Of a stretch of 5,203 bases of DNA, positions 1 to 4,601 are shown in pieces. Origin of the DNA: RGIG4103 sp045644605 (GTDB taxonomy: Bacteria > Bacillota > Clostridia > RUG12999); contig JAZRHB010000004.1 of the NCBI GenBank assembly GCA_045644605.1, forward strand, positions 1 through 5,203, given 5' to 3'. The notes under the pieces were generated by a model. That model did not search any database, was not told the DNA's origin, and worked only from the letters and a program-made list of their open reading frames with translations. Every line of letters begins with the position of its first letter. The stretch's first letter is position 1. The position numbers and the translations under genes are program-made.

Positions 1-29
1 GGTACACTTATAAATGAAAAAATTCCCAT
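1..29 (-). CDS. yidC: Probable start of YidC/Oxa1 membrane insertase (partial)
   Basis: Only nine codons lie in the window, reading MGIFSFISV, so the protein itself cannot be recognised. The call rests on position: in Firmicutes the order rpmH-rnpA-yidD-yidC is strongly conserved, and this start lies 20 nt past the yidD stop. A purine-rich AAAGGTGAAG about 5 nt upstream of the ATG is a plausible ribosome binding site. The short hydrophobic start suits the membrane-embedded N-terminus of a YidC-type insertase, which places membrane proteins in the inner membrane together with Sec. The gene continues beyond position 1. Identity is an inference from synteny. Confidence 0.6.
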
Positions 30-49
30 AAAACTTCACCTTTCGTAAA

Positions 50-259
50 TCAGGGCAGTGGGTCGTACCCGCTTTTGCCCCATGGATTGCACCGAAGAAT
101 TCTTAAAACACTTAAACGAAGTGCTTTAAAAAAACGGTATTTCGTAAACGCTTCAAGTGCGTATTGCGAGCATGTCGGAAAAAAGCGGCAACACGAGCGT
201 TTATTTGGAGAAATATGTTTCTGATAGAAAGTTATCAGACGTATAAAAAACTTATTCAT
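50..259 (-). CDS. yidD: YidD membrane protein insertion efficiency factor
   Basis: A 69-residue protein of the YidD (DUF37) family, a small membrane-associated factor that assists YidC-dependent insertion. The family core is clear: Y12-Q-K-H-I-S-P near the start, then C24-RFFPTCSQYA with conserved Cys24 and Cys30, and the ending C57-NPWGKSGYDPLP, a variant of the usual RC-P---GGYDPVP. The length fits the family. An in-frame ATG at 391 would add 44 residues that lie wholly inside rnpA and look nothing like YidD, so the ATG at 259 is chosen. It overlaps the last 8 nt of rnpA in another frame. The site upstream (GGACGGA) is only a weak Shine-Dalgarno match, so translation is probably coupled to rnpA. 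Confidence 0.95.
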   Translation of the reverse strand: MNKFFIRLITFYQKHISPNKRSCCRFFPTCSQYALEAFTKYRFFKALRLSVLRILRCNPWGKSGYDPLP

Positions 260-599
260 TTCCGTCCATCCATACAGAATGTTTTTTAAGCAAATGAATA
301 AGAGCTGAATTAACGTGATGGAAATCGGTTCCGACAACCATTTTACGGGCAACAACAACAATGTTGTATCCGTCTGCAATATTTTCCTCATTAATCCGGT
401 AACTTTCGCGGATAAGACGTCTGGCGCGGTTTCTTATAACAGCGCAGCCAAGCTTCTTACTTACGGTAATACCCAGCCGGCTTACCCCGTCTCTTGACGG
501 AAGAACGTAAACTGCAAGGCATTTATTGACATAGCTTGTACCTTTTGAATATATTTTTCGAAATAGCGTATTCTTATTAATTGTAACAGTATTTTTCAT
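252..599 (-). CDS. rnpA: Ribonuclease P protein component
   Basis: This 115-residue basic protein is the protein subunit of RNase P, which helps the catalytic RNA remove 5' leaders from pre-tRNAs. The diagnostic RNR motif is present: R56-N-R-A-R-R-L-I-R-E-S-Y-R, preceded by RLGITVSKKLG (41-51), the usual strand before the RNR helix. The N-terminus (MKNTVTINKNTLFRKIYSKG) and the total length match the family. It follows rpmH in the same orientation, as in most bacteria, and overlaps yidD by 8 nt. No Shine-Dalgarno sequence precedes the ATG: a terminator hairpin ends 11 nt upstream and occupies the place where one would sit. This suggests RnpA is made at a much lower level than L34. Confidence 0.97.
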   Translation of the reverse strand: MKNTVTINKNTLFRKIYSKGTSYVNKCLAVYVLPSRDGVSRLGITVSKKLGCAVIRNRARRLIRESYRINEENIADGYNIVVVARKMVVGTDFHHVNSALIHLLKKHSVWMDGNE

Positions 600-607
600 T
601 ATTACAC

Positions 608-632
608 AAAAAAGCGGGATTGTCCCGCTTTA
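608..632 (-). terminator. Hairpin terminator/attenuator between rpmH and rnpA
   Basis: On the minus strand AAAGCGGGA, a 3-nt loop (CAA) and TCCCGCTTT form a perfect 9-bp stem (631-611), which runs into a U tract (613-608). The plus strand has no U tract after the stem, so it acts only on rpmH transcripts. Since rnpA has no visible promoter of its own, it should act as a partial terminator that sets the rpmH:rnpA ratio. Confidence 0.85.
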
Positions 633-651
633 GTATAAACATAAGTTGTAC

Positions 652-786
652 TTATGCTGATAAGGTTTTTCTGCCTTTTAATCTTCTGCGTGCTAAAACC
701 TTTCTGCCGTTAGCTGTTGACATTCTTTTTCTGAAACCGTGTTCTTTTTTTCTCTGTCTTTTTTTGGGTTGGTATGTTCTGAGCAT
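652..786 (-). CDS. rpmH: 50S ribosomal protein L34
   Basis: This 44-codon gene was read directly from the minus strand. The product begins MLRTYQPKKRQRKKEHGFRK and continues RMSTANGRKVLARRRLKGRK to TLSA. It is a near-textbook L34, a tiny Arg/Lys-rich protein of the large ribosomal subunit that binds 23S rRNA. The conserved HGFRKRM-T--GR-VL--RR-KGR pattern is intact, and the length matches the family's usual 44-46 residues. A strong site (AGGAGGTG, 801-794) lies 7 nt upstream of the ATG. It heads the rpmH-rnpA-yidD-(yidC) operon and is followed at once by a hairpin terminator. The leader from the predicted transcription start is about 60 nt. Confidence 0.97.
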   Translation of the reverse strand: MLRTYQPKKRQRKKEHGFRKRMSTANGRKVLARRRLKGRKTLSA

Positions 787-852
787 CTACAAACACCTCC
801 TGCTTAAAAGTAAATATATAATATTTTCCAAAAGTACAAACTGCACCCAATT

Positions 853-881
853 ATTATACCTCATTTATATTGTTTTGTCAA
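853..881 (-). promoter_or_regulatory. Promoter of the rpmH-rnpA-yidD operon
   Basis: On the minus strand, TTGACA (881-876) and TATAAT (858-853) are separated by exactly 17 nt, a perfect match to the vegetative sigma-A/sigma-70 consensus. A very AT-rich stretch just upstream of the -35 box could act as an UP element. Transcription should start near 846. Such strength fits a ribosomal protein gene. Confidence 0.9.
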
Positions 882-916
882 TAGATTTTTTACATATAAT
901 AATTTTTGCAAAATAC

Positions 917-945
917 TTGAAATATATGTAAGGTATTGGTATAAT
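917..945 (+). promoter_or_regulatory. Promoter of the csaB fusion-ruvX-DUF1292 operon
   Basis: TTGAAA (917-922), a 17-nt spacer and TATAAT (940-945), with TG at 937-938 making an extended -10. Transcription should start near 952, giving a leader of about 35 nt that contains AAGGAGA (974-980). It lies back to back with the rpmH promoter, with 35 bp between the two -35 boxes. Confidence 0.85.
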
Positions 946-986
946 AAATATAGACTCTTTTAAAATAAAATTTAAGGAGAAAACGA

Positions 987-3218
987 ATGAAAATACTGAT
1001 GACTCTTATGAGTCTTGACATCGGCGGCGCAGAAACCCACGTAACAGAGCTTGCGAAACAGCTTGCAAAGGAAGGACATAAAATAACCGTTGTTGCCAAA
1101 AGGGGCGTTTATGCAACCGAGCTTGAGGCTGTCGGCATTAAAGTGTATGACGCACCGCTTAACAAGCGTGATTTTGCGTGTATGAAAGAATCATATAAAA
1201 TTCTTAAACAGGCAATTGCCCTTGAAAATCCGGATATTGTGCATGCCCATGCAAGAATTCCGGCGTTTATCTGCTCGCTTATAAGACGTACCAATAAATT
1301 TTGTTTTGTTACCTCCGCACACGGTACATATGTTACCGGTATGGGAACAAAACTTCTTACCGACTGGGGTGACGCAACCCTTGCAGTAAGTGAGGATATA
1401 AAAAGATATCTTCTTAAAAATTATAAGGTTGATAAGCACGATATAATAGTAAGTGTAAACGGCGTTGATACCGATAAGTTTTCTATGACCAACAACTATG
1501 GCGACGTTGCATCTGAGCTTGGATTTAATCCGGAATCAAAACGTATTGTTTATACAAGCCGTCTTAATGAAGATGTGTGTTTACCGCTTTTCAGAATACT
1601 TGATATTTTTGAAAGCCTTAATGAAAAAATACCCGGACTTGAACTTCTCGTAATAGGAGAGGGGGATTCATTCCGTGAAATAAGCAAAAGAGCAGCCGAA
1701 ATCAATAACAAACTGCAAAGAAGAGCAATTGTGCTTACAGGTGGTGTAACAAATGTAAATGCTTATCTTTCCACAGCAGATTTATGTATAGGTGTCGGCA
1801 GGGCTATTCTTGAATCCATGGCAATGAAAAAACCTGTAATTGTGGCAGGTGCGGAAGGATATATCGGTGTTTTTGATGAATCCAAATATGACGTTTGCGT
1901 TGAAACAAACTTTACCTGCAGGGGTCAGCTTGAAATCAATAATATGATATTTGAAGAGGATATTATTAAGGTTCTTTCTATGGATGAGGAAGAAACTGCA
2001 AAGCTTGGCGAATACGGAAGAAGAACCGTTCTTGCGGGATATTCGCTTGAAAAAATGACGGAAGATAACCTGCGGCTTTATAAAATGGGAATTGAAAAGT
2101 CGAAATGTGACATATCAATTCTGGGATATTACGGATTCCGCAACAGCGGTGATGATGCGCTTTTGCAGGCAATGGTAAAATCTCTCCGCAAGGAAAGACC
2201 GGATATTTCAATAAACGTATTGTCTTCTAATCCAAGAGAAACAAAACGCCATTATAAAGTGGAATCAACTAACAGATATAACATTTTCAAGGTTATAAAA
2301 ACAATAAAAATGAGCAGACTGTTCATTCTTGGCGGAGGAAGTCTTATTCAGGACGGAACAAGCACAAAATCACTTTTGTACTATCTTATTATTACAAAAT
2401 TTGCAAAAAAGGCCGGATGCAGGGTTATGCTTTATGCCAACGGAATAGGTCCTGTATTTAAAAAGGCAAACAGACGCCGTGCGGCAAAAGTACTCAACAG
2501 TGTTGACCTTATTACCCTGCGTGAAGATGATTCGCTGGTTGAACTTAAAAATATGGGAGTTGGTGTTCCGAGAATTCTTGTTACTGCCGACCCTGCGTTT
2601 GCAATAAAGGAAGTAAATGAATTTGCCGCAGATGAAATACTTAAAAATGCCGGTATAGAAGATGGAAAGCCCTATGCCTGTATATCCGTACGCAAATGGA
2701 AAAACGCACCCGAAAATTTCACCGAGCTTTGTGCAAAAATGGCAGACTATATTGCTGAAAAATATAATGTTACACCGCTTTTTATCCCGATGCAGTATCC
2801 TTACGATGCATCAATAGGCAGAAACATAGTAATGTCAATGAAGAAAAAAGGCGTGTTTATAAGCAGGCGTCTTGACCTTGCAACAATGCTTGGACTTGTT
2901 GCAAAAAGTGAAATGGTAATTTCCGTAAGACTTCATATGCTTATATATGCAACAATGCAGGCAGTTCCGTGCATAGGAATTGCATACGACCCGAAAGTAA
3001 GTAGTTTCCAGAAATATCTTGGTCAGCCGTATTATATTGACCCGCGCGCACTTGAAGCTGGAGATTATAAGGCAATGATTGACGAGTGTATGGAAAACAA
3101 AGAAAAAATAAAAGAAGAGCTTGCGGGAAAAGTGCAGGAATTCAGGGAAAAAGCGGAAGCAAATGCACGGATTGCGATAGACCTTATGGAGGGCAAAAAT
3201 GAAAATAGTCTCCATTGA
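987..3218 (+). CDS. csaB: Fused GT4 glycosyltransferase and CsaB-type polysaccharide pyruvyl transferase
   Basis: A 743-residue two-domain protein. Residues 1 to about 370 are a GT-B glycosyltransferase of the family-4 type: G13-GAETHV, D83-IVHAHAR, V157-NGVD---F, S191-R-L and A273-ILESMAMKKPVIVAG. The first Glu of the classic E-x7-E motif is Ile268, and the Lys usually found after the SRL element is missing; both may be normal for this subfamily. Residues about 374-735 match the pyruvyl transferase family (CsaB): GYYGFRNSGDDALL (380 on), G449-GGSLIQDG, NGIGP, T533-ADPAF and R648-LHMLIYA. CsaB adds ketal-linked pyruvate, from PEP, to wall polysaccharide, which lets SLH-domain proteins bind. 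No signal peptide or membrane span is visible, so it is probably cytoplasmic. AAGGAGA lies 6 nt upstream of the ATG. The 3' end overlaps ruvX by 20 nt. The sugar donor and acceptor cannot be read from sequence. Confidence 0.9.
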   Translation: MKILMTLMSLDIGGAETHVTELAKQLAKEGHKITVVAKRGVYATELEAVGIKVYDAPLNKRDFACMKESYKILKQAIALENPDIVHAHARIPAFICSLIRRTNKFCFVTSAHGTYVTGMGTKLLTDWGDATLAVSEDIKRYLLKNYKVDKHDIIVSVNGVDTDKFSMTNNYGDVASELGFNPESKRIVYTSRLNEDVCLPLFRILDIFESLNEKIPGLELLVIGEGDSFREISKRAAEINNKLQRRAIVLTGGVTNVNAYLSTADLCIGVGRAILESMAMKKPVIVAGAEGYIGVFDESKYDVCVETNFTCRGQLEINNMIFEEDIIKVLSMDEEETAKLGEYGRRTVLAGYSLEKMTEDNLRLYKMGIEKSKCDISILGYYGFRNSGDDALLQAMVKSLRKERPDISINVLSSNPRETKRHYKVESTNRYNIFKVIKTIKMSRLFILGGGSLIQDGTSTKSLLYYLIITKFAKKAGCRVMLYANGIGPVFKKANRRRAAKVLNSVDLITLREDDSLVELKNMGVGVPRILVTADPAFAIKEVNEFAADEILKNAGIEDGKPYACISVRKWKNAPENFTELCAKMADYIAEKYNVTPLFIPMQYPYDASIGRNIVMSMKKKGVFISRRLDLATMLGLVAKSEMVISVRLHMLIYATMQAVPCIGIAYDPKVSSFQKYLGQPYYIDPRALEAGDYKAMIDECMENKEKIKEELAGKVQEFREKAEANARIAIDLMEGKNENSLH

Positions 3219-3609
3219 TTACGGCAAAGCAAGAATAGGTATGGCAAAAAGCGATGCGCTCGGAATGCTTGCTTCACCGATAGGTACCATACACGAAAAG
3301 AACTTTCGTATTCAGCTTGAAAAGGCAGCGGAAATAATAACGTCCGAAAAAGCGGAAAAAGTGCTCTATGGTCTGCCTCTTAATATGGACGGAAGCGAAG
3401 GCGAAACGGCGGCACTTGTACGTGAATTTGCCGAAAAAATGAAGGCAATTACAAATATTCCGTATGAATTTATTGACGAACGCCTTTCAACAGTAAGTGC
3501 ACACCGCATTTTAAATGATGTATCTATGTCCGGCAGTAAAAAGAGAAAAAATGTTGTCGATACAATATCGGCGGTTATTTTACTGCAGGCTTATCTGGAT
3601 AAAAATTAA
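3199..3609 (+). CDS. ruvX: RuvX/YqgF family RNase H-fold nuclease (putative Holliday junction resolvase)
   Basis: A 136-residue protein, full length for the family. Its RNase H-like fold shows I6-DYGKARIGMA (catalytic Asp7), YGLPLNMDGSEG (58-69), F91-IDERLST (Glu94) and the late acidic residue D121 in NVVDTISAV, which together make the expected metal-binding set. Family members have been linked to Holliday junction resolution and to 16S rRNA 5'-end processing; the sequence does not say which applies. GGAGGG (3188-3193) sits 5 nt before the ATG, inside the end of the upstream gene, and the reading frames overlap by 20 nt, which suggests translational coupling. A DUF1292 gene follows after 19 nt, as in Bacillus (yrrK-yrzB). 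The ireB/alaS genes often found upstream are replaced here by the csaB fusion. Confidence 0.95.
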   Translation: MKIVSIDYGKARIGMAKSDALGMLASPIGTIHEKNFRIQLEKAAEIITSEKAEKVLYGLPLNMDGSEGETAALVREFAEKMKAITNIPYEFIDERLSTVSAHRILNDVSMSGSKKRKNVVDTISAVILLQAYLDKN

Positions 3610-3628
3610 AAATAAGGAGAAAATTACA

Positions 3629-3934
3629 ATGATTAATGAAGAAAAAGATATGAATAATATCGAAGAAGAGGATACTATAATAGTTCTTACAGATGAAGAC
3701 GGAAACGACGTTGAGTTTGAGTTTCTTGATAATGTAGAATACGAAGGAAATCTTTATGTTGTTATGATTCCTGTTGAAGACGAAGATGCAGGTGTTGTGA
3801 TTATGCTTCTTGAAGAAGGCGAAACAGAAGATGAAGATTCACTTCTTACAGTAACCGACGAAGATATTGTTGAAGCGGTATATGAAATTTTCAAAGAAAA
3901 CAATAAAGATGTTTTTGAATTTGAAGAAGACTGA
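3629..3934 (+). CDS. DUF1292 family acidic protein (YrzB-like)
   Basis: A 101-residue, very acidic protein. The core reads IIVLTDEDGNDVEFEFLDNV, then YEGNLYVVMIPVEDEDAGVV, VIMLLEEGETEDE and a C-terminal helix (IVEAVYEIFKEN). This is the DUF1292 pattern of B. subtilis YrzB, whose function is unknown. No membrane segment or signal peptide is seen. The frame is open upstream to an ATG at 3515, but those 38 codons lie inside ruvX and encode basic residues unlike the family. The start at 3629 is preferred because AAGGAGA (3614-3620) lies 8 nt before it. It is the last gene of the csaB-ruvX operon; no terminator separates it from the RNA gene that follows. Confidence 0.92.
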   Translation: MINEEKDMNNIEEEDTIIVLTDEDGNDVEFEFLDNVEYEGNLYVVMIPVEDEDAGVVIMLLEEGETEDEDSLLTVTDEDIVEAVYEIFKENNKDVFEFEED

Positions 3935-3943
3935 TATTTCCTG

Positions 3944-3972
3944 TTGTAATTCTTTAAAAACTGTGGTAAAAT
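3944..3972 (+). promoter_or_regulatory. Promoter of the 6S-like RNA
   Basis: TTGTAA (3944-3949), a 17-nt spacer and TAAAAT (3967-3972), with TG at 3964-3965 forming an extended -10. The start would be near 3979, about 10 nt before the 5' arm of the RNA's closing helix. It begins only 9 nt after the DUF1292 stop codon, showing that the RNA has its own transcription unit. Confidence 0.75.
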
Positions 3973-3978
3973 AAAAGC

Positions 3979-4178
3979 AAATAAACATCCCTGCAATGTT
4001 AGTAGTAACGGTGTACTTAAACCAACACTCGAAATACGGGAATTGACTCTCCGGTTGCGGCGTAAATGCCCCCGCGCCTTTTGGCGTGCCAGGGGACTTA
4101 TAATGCAAACGGGAAATACCCACCTGCTTTAGGGCAGGTTTGAGTAGCCTAATCTACGGCATCGCGGGGTTTTTCTTT
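3979..4178 (+). ncRNA. ssrS: Probable 6S RNA (regulator of housekeeping RNA polymerase)
   Basis: A promoter-to-U-tract unit of about 200 nt that contains no credible gene. It folds by hand into a long rod. The closing helix pairs 3989-4005 with 4154-4169 (one mismatch, one bulge). A 9-bp helix pairs 4015-4023 with 4137-4145. A large, mostly unpaired bubble follows (4024-4050 against 4113-4121). Then 4051-4058 pairs with 4105-4112, and the tip is a GC-rich stem: CCCC/GGGG (4069-4072/4092-4095) and CGCGCC-UUUU-GGCGUG (4073-4088). Closing stem, central bubble and terminal stem is the 6S plan, mimicking an open promoter to bind sigma-A holoenzyme. AATGTT on the 5' arm and CGGCATC on the 3' arm resemble the E. 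coli 6S closing stem as I recall it. A covariance-model search was not possible, so another structured RNA is not excluded. Confidence 0.78.
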
Positions 4179-4181
4179 TTT
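4154..4181 (+). terminator. U-rich terminator of the 6S-like RNA
   Basis: The 3' arm of the RNA's closing helix ends in GCGGGG and runs directly into TTTTTCTTTTTTT (4170-4181). The stem is made with the distant 5' arm (3989-4005) rather than by a strong local hairpin; locally only GUAG/CUAC (4144-4147/4154-4157) can pair. It is probably also the terminator for read-through from the csaB-ruvX-DUF1292 operon. Confidence 0.65.
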
Positions 4182-4243
4182 ATGTATATTTTTTGTAAGT
4201 GCTGAAAATAATAAGCAAGAGGAATAAAACCTCGGAAATTTTC

Positions 4244-4269
4244 TATACGGATTCCCGTATATACGGAGG
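4244..4269 (+). promoter_or_regulatory. Overlapping palindromes abutting the DUF378 ribosome binding site
   Basis: TATACGG (4244-4250), ATTC, then CCGTATA (4255-4261) is a perfect 7-bp inverted repeat. Its right arm is also the left half of a perfect 12-bp palindrome, CCGTATATACGG (4255-4266). The palindrome's last two G residues begin the GGAGG ribosome binding site (4265-4269). The middle arm can pair with either outer arm, so two exclusive RNA hairpins are possible; alternatively it is a dimeric repressor site. Its function is unproven. Confidence 0.45.
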
Positions 4270-4278
4270 AAAATGTTT

Positions 4279-4497
4279 ATGGATAATTTGGCACTTGCAC
4301 TTGTAATCATAGGTGCTTTAAACTGGGGAAGTATAGGTATATTCGGTTTTGACGCAGTCGGCTGGTTATTCGGCGGACAGCTTTCCATAATCAGCAGAAT
4401 TATTTTTGCTGTTGTTGGACTTGCCGGACTTTGGTCAATATCTATACTTTTCAAGGAAAAACGCTTTGAAGATGACCCAGCACCGACAAAGAAATAA
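4279..4497 (+). CDS. DUF378 family small membrane protein
   Basis: A 72-residue protein with two hydrophobic segments: LALALVIIGALNWGSIGIFGF (about 4-24) and IISRIIFAVVGLAGLWSISILF (about 37-58), followed by a charged tail (KEKRFEDDPAPTKK). The patterns IIGALNWG-IG-FGFD-V and SRIIFA-VGLAGL are typical of DUF378 (B. subtilis YuzA-like) inner-membrane proteins, whose function is unknown. An in-frame ATG at 4273 would add two residues but lies only 3 nt after GGAGG (4265-4269); the ATG at 4279, 9 nt away, is better spaced and is chosen. The gene appears monocistronic, bounded by the 6S-like RNA terminator and its own terminator. No convincing promoter was found in 4182-4264; CTGAAA-17-TAAAAC (4202-4230) is a weak candidate. 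Confidence 0.88.
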   Translation: MDNLALALVIIGALNWGSIGIFGFDAVGWLFGGQLSIISRIIFAVVGLAGLWSISILFKEKRFEDDPAPTKK

Positions 4498-4506
4498 ACA
4501 AATATG

Positions 4507-4542
4507 AAAATGTGATGCTTATACAGGCATCACATTTTTTTT
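4507..4542 (+). terminator. Intrinsic terminator after the DUF378 gene
   Basis: AAAATGTGATGC (4507-4518) pairs perfectly with GCATCACATTTT (4527-4538) around an 8-nt loop, and an eight-T run (4535-4542) follows. This is a strong rho-independent terminator 10 nt past the stop codon. Its last T residues also start the -35 box of the pyk promoter. Confidence 0.93.
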
Positions 4543-4569
4543 GATAAATAAAGGAAAAGGTGGTATAAT
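4541..4569 (+). promoter_or_regulatory. Promoter of pyk
   Basis: TTGATA (4541-4546), a 17-nt spacer and TATAAT (4564-4569), with TG at 4561-4562 giving an extended -10. Transcription should start near 4576, leaving a leader of about 26 nt that contains AGGAGG (4590-4595). The -35 box uses the final bases of the upstream terminator's T run. Confidence 0.88.
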
Positions 4570-4601
4570 TATAATAATACATAATTAAGAGGAGGAAGAA
4601 T

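Noticed and set aside
260..391. Longer 113-residue form of YidD
   Set aside because: The additional N-terminal part lies wholly within rnpA in another frame and shows no family similarity; the YidD core starts at 259.
620..931. Plus-strand open frame of 103 codons
   Set aside because: It runs antisense through rpmH and its promoter, has no ribosome binding site, and its product is low-complexity and hydrophobic. L34 on the other strand explains the region.
2835..3277. Minus-strand frames opposite the csaB 3' end and ruvX
   Set aside because: They are shadows of two well-supported plus-strand genes, rich in Phe, Cys and Ser as expected for antisense translation of AT-rich coding DNA.
3515..3628. 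Upstream ATG extension of the DUF1292 gene
   Set aside because: The extra 38 codons overlap ruvX, are basic and unlike the acidic family, and the good ribosome binding site lies just before 3629.
3839..4123. Minus-strand frame across the DUF1292 end and the 6S-like RNA
   Set aside because: It is antisense to a clear gene and to a structured RNA with promoter and terminator, and has no recognisable motif.
4021..4145. Cobalamin or other metabolite riboswitch suggested by GCC-AGGGG and GCAGG elements
   Set aside because: The cobalamin core boxes are not present, the RNA has its own terminator, and the gene after it starts about 100 nt further on with its own leader. The 6S plan fits better.
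4149..4454. Minus-strand frame of 101 codons opposite the DUF378 gene
   Set aside because: It is antisense to a recognised family member and has no ribosome binding site or motif.
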